Shown: positions 26,958-36,417 of the stretch, piece after piece
Layout: each line of letters begins with the position of its first letter
Numbering within the stretch: position 1 is the first letter of the stretch
DNA from: Leptolyngbyaceae cyanobacterium
GTDB lineage: Bacteria > Cyanobacteriota > Cyanobacteriia > Cyanobacteriales > Aerosakkonemataceae
DNA length: 53,076 nucleotides
Direction: 5' to 3'
Assembly (NCBI GenBank): GCA_036703985.1
Contig: DATNQN010000132.1
Coordinates: 1 to 53,076, forward strand
Notes under the pieces: generated by a model
What the model was told of the DNA's origin: nothing
What the model saw: only the letters and a program-made list of their open reading frames with translations
The model's database searches: none
Translations under genes and position numbers: made by a program

Positions 26958-27809
26958 ATGACCAGAAAAATTGAGATTATTTCCGATGGTCGGGTATATG
27001 AAATAGTAGATGGTCAACCCATTGAGATTGGCGATACCCAAGGACAAGTATCCTTACTGATTCAAGCATTAGAATTCAGTCAAGCTGAAACCTTTGAAAT
27101 TGCCCCAAGCGATGCAGTTCCTCGTGGTGGAGGTGAACCTCGTAGGAGTACTCGCAAAATCGATCGAGAAGGAATTCAACTGATCAAAGCTTTTGAAGGA
27201 GTTTATTTAGAAGCCTATCAAGACCCCATTGGCATATGGACGATCGGGATCGGACATACCAATGGCGTGCGACCGGGTATGAAAATTACGGAAGCCCAAG
27301 TAGAAGAGTTTTTGCAAAGTGACGTAGAAAAATTTGAAATTGCCGTCAATGATGCGGTTCAAGTCTCGCTCGATCCCAATCAATTTTCAGCTTTAGTATC
27401 TTTTAGTTTCAACTTAGGGCCAAGAGCTTTATTTCAATCAACTCTTTTAAAGCTGTTAAATCAGGGGGATATTCAAGCAGCCGCCAACGAATTTCCGCGC
27501 TGGAACAAAGCTGGAGGACAAGTTTTTCTCGGTTTAACTCGCCGAAGAATGGCTGAGAGAGCTTTATTTTTAGGAAAACCTTGGCAACCTTTCTTGGAAT
27601 ACGACGTTTTGCGGCTAACTCAACCTCAAATGCGCGGAAAATACGTGCGTTACATTCAAGAATGTTTAAGCAAAAAGGGTATTGAAATTCAGCCAGATGG
27701 TGTTTTTGGTGATTCCAGCGATCGCGCAGTTAAAAAATTCCAGCAGCAGAAAAGGTTAACAGCCGATGGGGTAGTCGGACTGGAAACTTGTAAAGCTTTA
27801 GGCTTGTGA
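26958..27809 (+). CDS. GH24 lysozyme with peptidoglycan-binding domain
   Basis: 283 residues; ATG at 26958 with AGGA about 8 bases upstream. An unrecognised N-terminal region (1-72) is followed by a T4-type GH24 muramidase (about 73-200) with the E-8x-D-5x-T catalytic pattern: Glu80, Asp89, Thr95 in FEGVYLEAYQDPIGIWTIGI. A C-terminal PG_binding_1 domain (about 215-283; CLSKKGIEIQPDGVFGDSSD, QQQKRLTADGVVGLET) anchors it to the wall. It would cut the glycan strands of peptidoglycan. No signal peptide is visible, as in many phage endolysins, so release would need a membrane lesion or a special route. The N-terminal part has AETFEIAPSDAVPRGG (about 43-58), a motif echoed in the next gene. First of a plus-strand series that continues into caspase genes. 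Confidence 0.9.
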   Translation: MTRKIEIISDGRVYEIVDGQPIEIGDTQGQVSLLIQALEFSQAETFEIAPSDAVPRGGGEPRRSTRKIDREGIQLIKAFEGVYLEAYQDPIGIWTIGIGHTNGVRPGMKITEAQVEEFLQSDVEKFEIAVNDAVQVSLDPNQFSALVSFSFNLGPRALFQSTLLKLLNQGDIQAAANEFPRWNKAGGQVFLGLTRRRMAERALFLGKPWQPFLEYDVLRLTQPQMRGKYVRYIQECLSKKGIEIQPDGVFGDSSDRAVKKFQQQKRLTADGVVGLETCKALGL

Positions 27810-27905
27810 CATGAGGTAACTCTATTTTTTTGAAAAAACTGAATAGTTGCTACTAATAACTTGGTGACCGTTCTTTTGCAAAACCGAACAATTCAGGAGT
27901 TAAAA

Positions 27906-28838
27906 ATGACTGATACGGATATTAACACCCACTCTCACGCAGAAGATTTTGAATTTGAACCTTGTGATGAAATTAACGAAGGAGAAGCCCGTGCTGCCCT
28001 GGAAGGAACTCGTGGGCCGTGGTCGGGTTTAATTCAAGATGCACCAGGTTGCTCGACATCAATTGTCAATGGTTTATCCCAACAATTGATTCATCAAATG
28101 AATGTCATTACTGCCAATATTCTTGTCAGTTGTGATGACCTGAATGTAGACTTAGAAAGTGCTGCTTGGCCTTTTATCCAACCACCTGCTAAAGAAGCAT
28201 TGGCACGAGCGATTAAAAACCGAGGAAAAACCCTAAAAATCAATTCAGCTTATCGCACGATCGCACAACAATTTCTCTTATATAAATGGGGCAGAGGTTG
28301 CGGTTACGGCATTGTCGCAACTCCCGGAAAGAGCAATCACCAAAGCGGTTTAGCATTAGATATTGATGACAGTGCAGGCTGGCGTCCGTATCTAGAAGCG
28401 CAAGGCTGGAAATGGTTTGGCCCGAAAGACCCACCACATTTCGACTACATTAGCGGCGGAAAAGATATTCGCGGTACGGCAATGTTAGCTTTTCAGAAAC
28501 TTTGGAATAAAAACAATCCCAATGCCAAAATTTTAGAAGATGGAGTTTACGGTAATCAAGTTGAAAGCTGCTTAAATAAATCTCCTGCTGAAGGTTTTAA
28601 TATTGCACCGTGGGACGAACATCCCAGAACATTACGACTCTGCAAACCGATGTTGCAAGGGTCTGATGTGCAGAAAGTTCAAGCAGCTTTAATTAAGGCA
28701 GGTTGTGCCACTGATACTGATGGAATATTCGGCCAAAAAATGGATTCTGCCGTGAAACAATATCAGCAACAACAAGGCTTAGTTGTCGATGGAATTGTTG
28801 GCCCTGCAACGCTGAGCAAACTTCTCTCAATTAAGTAA
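27906..28838 (+). CDS. M15 peptidase with peptidoglycan-binding domains
   Basis: 310 residues from the ATG at 27906, which has CAGGAG 6 bases upstream; an upstream extension of the frame has no such site. The catalytic domain (about 85-185) is a VanY/M15 zinc D,D-peptidase: SNHQSGLALD gives ligands His145 and Asp152, PPHFDY gives His178, and Asp175 may be the base. Two peptidoglycan-binding-like modules follow (about 187-225, degenerate, and 240-310, QGSDVQKVQAALIKAGC and DGIVGPATLSKL). It would trim stem peptides of peptidoglycan. There is no signal peptide. The motif AE-x-F-(E/N)-x-x-P-x-D occurs twice (12-22 and 228-238), matching the lysozyme. The gene starts 96 bases after the lysozyme and is probably coexpressed with it. 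Confidence 0.87.
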   Translation: MTDTDINTHSHAEDFEFEPCDEINEGEARAALEGTRGPWSGLIQDAPGCSTSIVNGLSQQLIHQMNVITANILVSCDDLNVDLESAAWPFIQPPAKEALARAIKNRGKTLKINSAYRTIAQQFLLYKWGRGCGYGIVATPGKSNHQSGLALDIDDSAGWRPYLEAQGWKWFGPKDPPHFDYISGGKDIRGTAMLAFQKLWNKNNPNAKILEDGVYGNQVESCLNKSPAEGFNIAPWDEHPRTLRLCKPMLQGSDVQKVQAALIKAGCATDTDGIFGQKMDSAVKQYQQQQGLVVDGIVGPATLSKLLSIK

Positions 28839-28861
28839 CAAGTCATTAACTATTGGTTTTC

Positions 28862-28894
28862 GTAGGTTGGGTTGACGTTAGGAAACCCAACCAA
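28862..28894 (+). repeat. GTAGGTTGGGTT inverted repeat
   Basis: GGTTGGGTT (28865-28873) and AACCCAACC (28884-28892) pair perfectly around a 10-base loop. GTAGGTTGGGTTGA recurs at 45375-45388 with a similar second arm, so this is a dispersed element. No T-run follows on the plus strand, which argues against a simple terminator, although it could shape the mRNA between the M15 gene and the caspase gene. Confidence 0.65.
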
Positions 28895-29122
28895 CAATTT
28901 CTTAAGCAAGCAGTATTGGGATGGCAAGAATCTTTCTTTTAACTTTTAATCTAGTTCTGCTGCTGATTATAAATGAGGGTAACGGTGGGTTACGCCAAGC
29001 TATGCAAACACCAGTGCCTAACTTAAGTTTTTGTTGTGAATTGTGCAATATGTGAGTAACTCTCACTACTTGACTAAAAGGAATTGATAGCAAATTGAAT
29101 ACTGATTAAAGGAATGTTTGAT

Positions 29123-32100
29123 ATGAATCAAGCAGTTCGTAATTTAGCTATTTTAGTGGGAATTAATAATTATCAGAATGAAAAGGGAATTAATCCGCTG
29201 AAAACTCCCGTCAATGACGCTAATAAACTGGCGCAAATTCTGGAAAATGCGTACAATTATGATATTAAATTTTTATTAGACGACGCCGCCAATTTTCAGG
29301 GGATTAACAACTTATTACAGGAGTTGAAACAAGGAAGCATTATCCTGGCAAATAATCGAGTAATGGAAGTTAATTCTTACGATCGCATTCTTTTTTACTT
29401 TGCCGGACATGGAATTGCTTTAGATGGATTCGATCGCAAAGAAGGGCCATCTGGCTTTCTCATTCCCCAAGATGCCAATAAGAATGATAAAAATACTTTT
29501 TTGCCGATGCAGCAGTTACACGATGTTTTGATTGACCTCAAATGCCGTCATTTATTGGTGATTCTTGACTGCTGCTATGCGGGTGCGTTTAGATTTAGTA
29601 GAAATTTAGTTCCCTATCAAAAATTGTACCGCCAACGGTACGATCGCTTTATGAAAGGAAAAGCGCAACAAATGCTTTTTTCGGCGGCTTACGATGAAAA
29701 AGCGTTGGATGTTTTGACTCGTTTGGGGGAACGAGAGTTAGATAGTACCAAAAAGAATTCTCCGTTTGCAGAAGTATTATTTAAGGCACTGGAGTCTGAT
29801 GCAGATATTATTCAAGATGGTGCGATTACAGTTTCAGAACTTTACATTTATCTAGAAAATGAGTTAGCGAAGATTACCGATCGACAAACTCCTGGTTTGT
29901 GTTGGCTGAAATATCACGAAAAAGGAGAGTATATTTTTGAAATTCCGGGGTTTCAAGCCAGTAAGCTAGAAAATGCACCGCCTATAGACCGAAATAGCAA
30001 TCCCTATCGCGGTTTGAAACCTTACGAACCAGAACACAGCAATTTGTTTTTCGGGAGAAACCGAGCGATTGGCGAACTGATCGATCGAATATCCGCTCCG
30101 AAAAAGCGATCGCTAACTGTTGTACTTGGCCCTTCTGGAAGTGGCAAGTCAAGTTTAGTTAAGGCAGGATTGATACCCCGTTTGCCAACAGAAAATTGGC
30201 AAATCATTGCACCGATGCGTCCGGGTAAGGCTCCTTTTAAATCTCTTGCCGAAGCGGTTTTGCTGACAACCCAAAAAACCGTCACGGTTGACCGAGAAAA
30301 AATCGATGTTTTGAGCCAGGAGTTACAAGCAAATCCCCTTAATTTCATTAATTTTTTGAGGGTAAATAATAGTAATCCTGCCACCAAGTTACTGCTAACG
30401 ATCGATCAATTTGAAGAATTGATTACTTTATGTTCGGTTAAGGACAAAAGATTGTTTTTAACTTGGCTCAAACAACTTTTAGCAGCAAATATTACGCAAT
30501 TGCAGGTAATTATTACTTTGCGATCGGACTTTGAACCGCAGTTTGCCAGGGAACTGTTAGAGCAAAGTGAATGGATGGCAGCGTGGTACGTGGTGCCACC
30601 GATGACTCAGGATGAATTTCGAGATGCGATCGCAAAACCTGCCACAGAAAAAGTGCTGTTTTTTGAGCCGCCTGACTTAATAGAACAGTTGATCAATGAT
30701 GTGGTGCAAATGCCTGGAGCCTTGCCACTGCTGTCTTTCACCCTCAGCGAACTTTATCTGAAGTGTTGGGAACGCTGGCAAGAAGGACAAACTAATCGAG
30801 TAATGACGCGGGAAGATTACCAGCAGTTGGGTGGAGTAATCGGTTCTTTAACTCAAAGAGCAACAGAAGTTTATCACTCGTTAATTAAAATTGATTCTGC
30901 TTATGAAAAAACCATTCCTCATGTCATGCTGCGAATGGTAGCAATTAGCGGCGAATTAGCTCGCCGAAGAGTCTTAGAAAAAGAACTGGAATTTCCAGAG
31001 CCAGAAAATCAGCGAGTGAAAACAGTTATTCAAAGTTTTTTAGATGCTCGCTTGTTGGTGAAAGGAACTAATTCGGAAGGTCAAACTTATGTAGAACCCG
31101 CTCATGATGCGTTAATTTTGGGATGGGATAAACTATTGGCGTGGAAACAAGAGGAACAAGAAAACTTACTTCTCCAACGACAGTTAACTCCGGCGGCTTT
31201 TGAGTGGGAAAAACATCAAGAATCCCGGTTTCTTTGGCACGCCAATCCTCGTTTAGATTTGTTGAAACGGGTGCTGGATTCTCGCGATCGCTGGTTTAAC
31301 AAAATAGAGACTGAATTCGTGCTAAACAGTATTAGAGAAAAACACAAAAATACCGTTGTGCGCTGGAGCCTGATTGCTGGGGCATTCGTCGCCTTAAGCG
31401 GTTTTACTGCGACAATTTTTATTCAATTTCAACAAACTTTGTTGCGCGAAAAAGCTGCCACAGCCGAGAATTTATTAACTAAAAAACCTGTGGATGGTTT
31501 AGTGATGGCAATTGCAGCAATGGGAAGCAGTCAATCTCTATTGAAGCCATTTCTCAAACCAGCTTTTAAATCAGTACAATCCAGCTTATTCAGTGCAGTA
31601 GAAACCGCCAGAGAGCGAAACCGTTCGATCGGTCATAGTTCTGGCGTTACGTCTGTGGCGATCGGTCGTGATGGAGCGATCGTAGTTAGCGGTAGCGATG
31701 ACAAAACGGTGCGGTTGTGGAACTTACAAGGAAAACTTTTGGCTCCTGCTTTTATCGGTCATACAGCTAGAATTACGGCGGTAGCAATTAGCCCTAACGG
31801 TCAAATAATTGCTAGTGGTAGCAGCGATAATACCGTGCGATTGTGGAATTTACAAGGTCAACTTTTAGCGCCGCCTTTCCGTCATGAAAGTGGTGTAATT
31901 GCAGTTGCTTTCAGCCCAGATGGACAAAAGATTTTCAGTGGGGAATTCTTGGATGCGAAAGTGCGAATTTGGGATTTACAAGGTAATCTTTTAGCACCTC
32001 CGTTCAATGCTAATCAACTGGATGTTGCGACTAATTCAGTGGCTTTTAGTTCAAATGGTGACCTTTTGGCAGCTGGAATATCTAATGGCTCGATTCAACT

Positions 32101-33634
32101 TTGGACGGTTCAAGGTAAAGCGATTGGTAAACCGTTTAGGACTCTGGAAGGCTTTTCGGAATTCTTAGCATCAAGACCAGACCTTTCCCAAGAAGGTTTT
32201 GCCGAAACGGATGCGATCGCATTTAGTCCAGATGGACAAAAAATTGTCAGTGGTGGATTTCACAAAACAGTAGAATTATGGGATTTGCAAGGAAATTTAC
32301 TCGCGCCTCCCTTTGAACATGATGATTTCGTGACATCTGTAGCTTTTAGTCCCGATGGTAAGACGATCGTTAGCGGCAGTATTGATGGAACTATTCGACT
32401 TTGGGATTTAAAAGGTCACTTAATTGCGCCCATTTTTAGAGGACATACCAGTACTGTTTCTGCTGTTATTTTTAATCCCAATGGCAAGACAATTATCAGT
32501 GCAGGCGGTTCTGAATCAATTACTCCGGATATGCCGAGTATTATCAGCGCTGATAATACCGTTCGCGTGTGGGATGTGGAAAGTAATTTAACGCTGCGAG
32601 TTATTCGTCATCTATCAGGAGTTAATAATATAGCAATTAGTCCTGATGGCAAGATAATTGCTAGTACTAGCAGTCGCCATAACGGAACAGTAAATACCGT
32701 TCAATTATGGGATTTGGAAGGTAATGCGATCGCACCACCTTTTGAGGGTCATCAAAGTTTAATTACTTCTGTTGCTTTTAGCCCAAAAGGTAAAACAGTT
32801 CTCAGTACCGACGCCGATGGAAACATCCTATTGTGGGATTTTCAAGGTAACTTAGTCGCTCCGACCATGAAGCATGACAGCTTTGTTTTTTCAGCTGCTT
32901 TTAGCCCTAATGGTGAAATGATTGTTAGTACGAGTAGCGACAAAACTCTGCGCTTGTGGGATTTGCAAGGAAATCCGATCGGTTTGCCTTTTAAAGGACA
33001 CGAAGCTGAAGTTAATACCGCTGCTTTTAGTCCTGATGGTCAGATGATTGTTAGTGGGAGTGGCAGCTTAAGTTCTTATGATAATACAGTACGCCTATGG
33101 GATTTAAAAGGTAATCAAATTGCGCCACCATTCAAAGGTCATGGCGGCCCTATTACATCAGTTGACTTTAGTTCTGATGGCAAGATGATTTTAAGCGGTA
33201 GTCACGATAAAACGGCGCGACTATGGAACTTAAAAGGCGGTTTGATTGTTCCACCAATTTTACATGAAAGTACTGTAGCATCGGTTGCTTTTAGTAAAGA
33301 TAATCAAACGTTTGTAACGGGTAGCGGAGGTATTTTTGCGGGAGCTAATACGGTAGTGCAATTATGGGATTTACAGGGTAATGCGATCGGTCAGCCTCTC
33401 AAACATCAAGGCTCTGTTCAATCTGTAGCTTTTAGCCCCAATGGGAATATTATTATTAGTGGAAGTGATGATAAAACAGTGCGATTGTGGGCTGCCAACT
33501 GGCAAGAATGGTTAAAAATAGCTTGCGATCGCTTGCAGGATCATCCTGTTTTGAAACATCCGGAAAGTGAAGCCGCTCAACAAGCGAAAGTAACTTGTCA
33601 AAAATACGCTGGAAGTGGTAGTTCAAACCAGTAA
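29123..33634 (+). CDS. caspase-nSTAND-WD40 protein
   Basis: 1503 residues. The ATG at 29123 was chosen because AAAGGA lies 9 bases upstream; an ATG at 29114 touches that site. The N-terminal caspase (C14) domain (about 1-270) has its catalytic dyad in FYFAGHG (His96) and LDCCYAG (Cys151). A STAND-type NTPase follows, starting YRGLKPYEPEHSNLFFGR, with Walker A GPSGSGKSS (about 336-344) and Walker B LLLTIDQFEE. A single hydrophobic helix (about 750-770, SLIAGAFVALSGFTATIFI) could anchor it in the membrane. The rest is 14 WD40 repeats (about 835-1460), enough for two seven-bladed propellers, probably the sensor. In such proteins ligand binding to WD40 is thought to drive NTPase assembly and protease activation. 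It precedes a small membrane-like protein and two more caspases. Confidence 0.93.
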   Translation: MNQAVRNLAILVGINNYQNEKGINPLKTPVNDANKLAQILENAYNYDIKFLLDDAANFQGINNLLQELKQGSIILANNRVMEVNSYDRILFYFAGHGIALDGFDRKEGPSGFLIPQDANKNDKNTFLPMQQLHDVLIDLKCRHLLVILDCCYAGAFRFSRNLVPYQKLYRQRYDRFMKGKAQQMLFSAAYDEKALDVLTRLGERELDSTKKNSPFAEVLFKALESDADIIQDGAITVSELYIYLENELAKITDRQTPGLCWLKYHEKGEYIFEIPGFQASKLENAPPIDRNSNPYRGLKPYEPEHSNLFFGRNRAIGELIDRISAPKKRSLTVVLGPSGSGKSSLVKAGLIPRLPTENWQIIAPMRPGKAPFKSLAEAVLLTTQKTVTVDREKIDVLSQELQANPLNFINFLRVNNSNPATKLLLTIDQFEELITLCSVKDKRLFLTWLKQLLAANITQLQVIITLRSDFEPQFARELLEQSEWMAAWYVVPPMTQDEFRDAIAKPATEKVLFFEPPDLIEQLINDVVQMPGALPLLSFTLSELYLKCWERWQEGQTNRVMTREDYQQLGGVIGSLTQRATEVYHSLIKIDSAYEKTIPHVMLRMVAISGELARRRVLEKELEFPEPENQRVKTVIQSFLDARLLVKGTNSEGQTYVEPAHDALILGWDKLLAWKQEEQENLLLQRQLTPAAFEWEKHQESRFLWHANPRLDLLKRVLDSRDRWFNKIETEFVLNSIREKHKNTVVRWSLIAGAFVALSGFTATIFIQFQQTLLREKAATAENLLTKKPVDGLVMAIAAMGSSQSLLKPFLKPAFKSVQSSLFSAVETARERNRSIGHSSGVTSVAIGRDGAIVVSGSDDKTVRLWNLQGKLLAPAFIGHTARITAVAISPNGQIIASGSSDNTVRLWNLQGQLLAPPFRHESGVIAVAFSPDGQKIFSGEFLDAKVRIWDLQGNLLAPPFNANQLDVATNSVAFSSNGDLLAAGISNGSIQLWTVQGKAIGKPFRTLEGFSEFLASRPDLSQEGFAETDAIAFSPDGQKIVSGGFHKTVELWDLQGNLLAPPFEHDDFVTSVAFSPDGKTIVSGSIDGTIRLWDLKGHLIAPIFRGHTSTVSAVIFNPNGKTIISAGGSESITPDMPSIISADNTVRVWDVESNLTLRVIRHLSGVNNIAISPDGKIIASTSSRHNGTVNTVQLWDLEGNAIAPPFEGHQSLITSVAFSPKGKTVLSTDADGNILLWDFQGNLVAPTMKHDSFVFSAAFSPNGEMIVSTSSDKTLRLWDLQGNPIGLPFKGHEAEVNTAAFSPDGQMIVSGSGSLSSYDNTVRLWDLKGNQIAPPFKGHGGPITSVDFSSDGKMILSGSHDKTARLWNLKGGLIVPPILHESTVASVAFSKDNQTFVTGSGGIFAGANTVVQLWDLQGNAIGQPLKHQGSVQSVAFSPNGNIIISGSDDKTVRLWAANWQEWLKIACDRLQDHPVLKHPESEAAQQAKVTCQKYAGSGSSNQ

Positions 33635-33719
33635 ATTTAGGGATAATTGTTAAGATGTCTTGTCAAAATAATTATCGCATTCGGCTAATTTTCATTCAAT
33701 TAAGAAAGGATAAAAATTT

Positions 33720-34199
33720 ATGACGCAAATGGATGAATTAATGCAAAAAATGATGGATCTTGATGAAGATACGCTGAAAGCTCAATTGGGAATTCACGCT
33801 CAGGAAGCGGCGCAGGATTTGACCGCACGTTCTGCTTCTATCGAAAATTTAGATGAAATGTTGACGGCGATACCCAGAGGTGCCGTACCTAGCGGACAGG
33901 ATGTGAGTTTTGGCAATCGCCTTTTCAAGCGTCTCAATGTCAAATCCTACAATTTGTTGTGCAGCGATGTCAGCGATTTACTAGGAAAAGACGACACGCT
34001 CAATAAGTTGAAAGATGCTTATGAAGAAAGCGCGGCAAAAGCGGCTGGATTTTTAGCACCTGTTTTGATTGCTAATTTAGGTTTAGCTCCTGCGATCGCT
34101 GCCATCATTTCAGCTTTAGTAATTAAGACGATTTCCTCAGCTACCGCCGAAACAATTTGTGAAGTTTGGCAAGAAAAATTAGACCCTATTAAATCCTAG
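33720..34199 (+). CDS. small unknown protein with hydrophobic C-terminus
   Basis: 159 residues; the ATG at 33720 has AAAGGA 9 bases upstream. I do not recognise the family. The first 45 residues are acidic and helical (MTQMDELMQKMMDLDEDTLK). A turn-rich AIPRGAVPSGQD lies at 50-61, then a second helical stretch. A strongly hydrophobic segment at 111-138 (FLAPVLIANLGLAPAIAAII and on) has a central GLAP that could bend it into a hairpin, followed by a short polar tail. It has no signal peptide. It lies between the caspase-nSTAND gene (85 bases) and the first of two caspases (116 bases), all on one strand. It could be a membrane-acting effector, a caspase substrate or an adaptor; all three are inference. 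Coding support: ribosome site, codon use like its neighbours, and full-length frame. Confidence 0.75.
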   Translation: MTQMDELMQKMMDLDEDTLKAQLGIHAQEAAQDLTARSASIENLDEMLTAIPRGAVPSGQDVSFGNRLFKRLNVKSYNLLCSDVSDLLGKDDTLNKLKDAYEESAAKAAGFLAPVLIANLGLAPAIAAIISALVIKTISSATAETICEVWQEKLDPIKS

Positions 34200-34200
34200 T

Positions 34201-34268
34201 GTGGGTTAGGCACGGTCAATAATTTGATTATTTTCATTTAATAATTAATCAACCGTGCCGTAACCCAC
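34201..34268 (+). repeat. intergenic hairpin between small ORF and caspase
   Basis: GTGGGTTAGGCACGGT (34201-34216) pairs with ACCGTGCCGTAACCCAC (34252-34268) apart from one bulged base, around an AT-rich interior that can pair further (GATTATT with AATAAT). It begins right after the stop codon of the 159-residue gene. There is no T-run, so it is more likely a dispersed repeat or RNA-stability hairpin than a terminator. Confidence 0.65.
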
Positions 34269-34315
34269 CATCAGCCTCATCAATCGCGTTTAAAAACTTT
34301 TTTCAACATCAAAAT

Positions 34316-36403
34316 ATGACAGAACCAATCAATCAATCCGCCAATTTATATGCCTTACTCATTGGCATAGATTGCTATTTACCAAATCGACTTCCCGATG
34401 GCAGTTCTTATCGGAATCTAGGCGGATGCGTGCGCGATATTAACCACGTAGAAAATTTTCTTAAATTGAAATTGAAAATGCCGCCAGAGCATATTTTTAA
34501 ACTAACTGCCTCCAAATCTGATACAGCAGAACCCGCCGAACCGCCTGAAAAATGGCCTACTTATGAAAACATGGTAGCCATGTTTCAGCAAATAACTGAA
34601 ATTGCTCAACCAAACGATCGCGTTTATATTCATTACTCCGGTCATGGCGGTCGCACTCAAACTAATTACCCGCAATTGAAAGGAGAAAATGGCATTGATG
34701 AAGCACTAGTTCCTACCGATATTGGCAACTCAACCGCACGGTACTTGCGAGATATTGAAATTGCCAAACTTCTAGAAAGAATGGTAAATAAAAATTTAGT
34801 AGTTACAGTCGTACTAGATAGCTGTCATTCTGGGGAAGCCACCAGAGGTAATGATGTTGATATTCGAGGATTAAATACAGTTGATAAAACTGCTCGACCG
34901 ACAGAAAGTTTAGTAGCATCCGATCGTGAATTAATCGAAACTTGGCAAGATTTAACCGAGTCGGATACGCGCAACTTGGAATTAGGTAGCGGATGGTTAC
35001 CACAACCGAAAGGCTACGTTTTATTAGCAGCTTGTCGTGCTAATGAGCTTGCTTACGAGTATGCTTTCAACGGGAAAGAACGCAACGGTGCGCTCACTTA
35101 TTGGCTGCTAGATACCCTCAATTCGCTGACGCCCGGACTGACTTATAAGGTACTGCACGATCGCCTACTTGCCAAAATTAACAGTCAGTTTCAGCGCCAA
35201 ACGCCGCTACTGCAAGGGGAAGGCGATCGCTTGGTGTTTGGGGCCGATCGTATATCCTTAGACTATGCCGTAAATGTGATAAAAATTGATGAAAATAAGC
35301 GAATTTTACTCAATGCCGGTCAAGTACAAGGACTGAGTAAAGGTTCCCAATTTGCCATTTATCCACCCGGTACTACAGATTTTACCGAGATCGATCGACG
35401 ATTAGCTTTAGCTGAAATTAGCGAACTAGGCGCGACGCAATCTTGGCTGGAAGTGAAAGAAGTTTTTCGCACCGAACCGATCGAACAAGCTTCTCAAGCA
35501 TTACTAATTAATCCTCGTTCTGTCAAATTAGTAAAGAAAATTCGTTTGTTAGAAAAAGCAGATTCCGATCCATTGCAAAGTACCGCTTTAAAAGCAGTAG
35601 CAGATGCGATTGCGATCGCCAAGGGTTGGATAGAATTAATATCTGGAAATGAAACGGCTGATTATCAAGTAGCAATTAATCAAAATGGAGAATACGAAAT
35701 TTGCGATCCGAGCGGTATTCCCATTATTAATTTACGACCTGCTTTAAAAGTAGGCGAACCTAATGCGGCTACTGGTATTGCCAAACGGTTATTACATTTA
35801 GCTAAATATCGAGCAACGCAGCAGCTAGATAACTACTATCATCGGTCAAACGTACCGGGTAGCAAACTAGCATTTACTTTAGAGGTAATTGGCAAACAAA
35901 CTAACTACGATCCTGCCGAAGAACCACAACCACAGCCATTTGATACCCCTGGAAATATCACCGCAATTAAAGTAGGTGAATGGTTGTTTGTGCGACTTCG
36001 CAACGATTCTTCTCAAACGCTCAACGTGACGGTAATAAATCTACAATCAGATTGGGGAATCTCACAAATTTCTCCCTCTGGAAGCGCCTATTTCGTCACA
36101 TTCAATCCCGGTCAAGAAGAGATACTACCATTAAAAGCAATTCTGCCAAACGGATATGAAAAATGCGACGATATCGTAAAAGTGTTTGCGACGGTTGGTG
36201 CAACTGATTTTCATTGGTTAGAATTACCAGCACTCGATCGACCGATTATTTCAGCATCGGGAAAAAGTCCGGAAAATCCCCTTGAAGAACTTTTAGCAGT
36301 TATCGCTGAAGAACAACCACCAACTAAAAATTTAGAGCCTGCTAGATATGCAGCGAGTGAATGGATTACAGATCAATTGGTTTTGAGGATAACAAAAGAT
36401 TAG
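34316..36403 (+). CDS. caspase-family (C14) cysteine peptidase
   Basis: 695 residues. The N-terminal caspase domain (about 8-310) begins LYALLIGIDCYLPNRLPDG and contains the catalytic pair His110 (HYSGHGGR) and Cys170 (LDSCHSGEATR), the form seen in bacterial orthocaspases/metacaspases, which cut after Arg or Lys. The C-terminal half (about 320-695) is beta-rich, with a fold resembling DUF4384-type segments (VGEWLFVRLRNDSSQTLNVT) that often follow caspases. There is no signal peptide or membrane helix, so it is cytoplasmic. No Shine-Dalgarno is seen before the ATG. It is a tandem paralog of the next gene. Placed after the caspase-nSTAND sensor, it may be an executioner enzyme activated by it; that is inference from order. 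Confidence 0.9.
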   Translation: MTEPINQSANLYALLIGIDCYLPNRLPDGSSYRNLGGCVRDINHVENFLKLKLKMPPEHIFKLTASKSDTAEPAEPPEKWPTYENMVAMFQQITEIAQPNDRVYIHYSGHGGRTQTNYPQLKGENGIDEALVPTDIGNSTARYLRDIEIAKLLERMVNKNLVVTVVLDSCHSGEATRGNDVDIRGLNTVDKTARPTESLVASDRELIETWQDLTESDTRNLELGSGWLPQPKGYVLLAACRANELAYEYAFNGKERNGALTYWLLDTLNSLTPGLTYKVLHDRLLAKINSQFQRQTPLLQGEGDRLVFGADRISLDYAVNVIKIDENKRILLNAGQVQGLSKGSQFAIYPPGTTDFTEIDRRLALAEISELGATQSWLEVKEVFRTEPIEQASQALLINPRSVKLVKKIRLLEKADSDPLQSTALKAVADAIAIAKGWIELISGNETADYQVAINQNGEYEICDPSGIPIINLRPALKVGEPNAATGIAKRLLHLAKYRATQQLDNYYHRSNVPGSKLAFTLEVIGKQTNYDPAEEPQPQPFDTPGNITAIKVGEWLFVRLRNDSSQTLNVTVINLQSDWGISQISPSGSAYFVTFNPGQEEILPLKAILPNGYEKCDDIVKVFATVGATDFHWLELPALDRPIISASGKSPENPLEELLAVIAEEQPPTKNLEPARYAASEWITDQLVLRITKD

Positions 36404-36417
36404 TATAACCATAGTTT

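Noticed and set aside
26958-28838. Prophage remnant based on the endolysin-like genes
   Set aside because: No integrase, terminase, capsid, tail or att-like repeats are present, and the neighbours are caspases and host genes.
31627-33500. DNA repeats in the caspase-nSTAND gene as a non-coding array
   Set aside because: The periodicity is at protein level: 14 WD40 blades with diverged DNA sequence.
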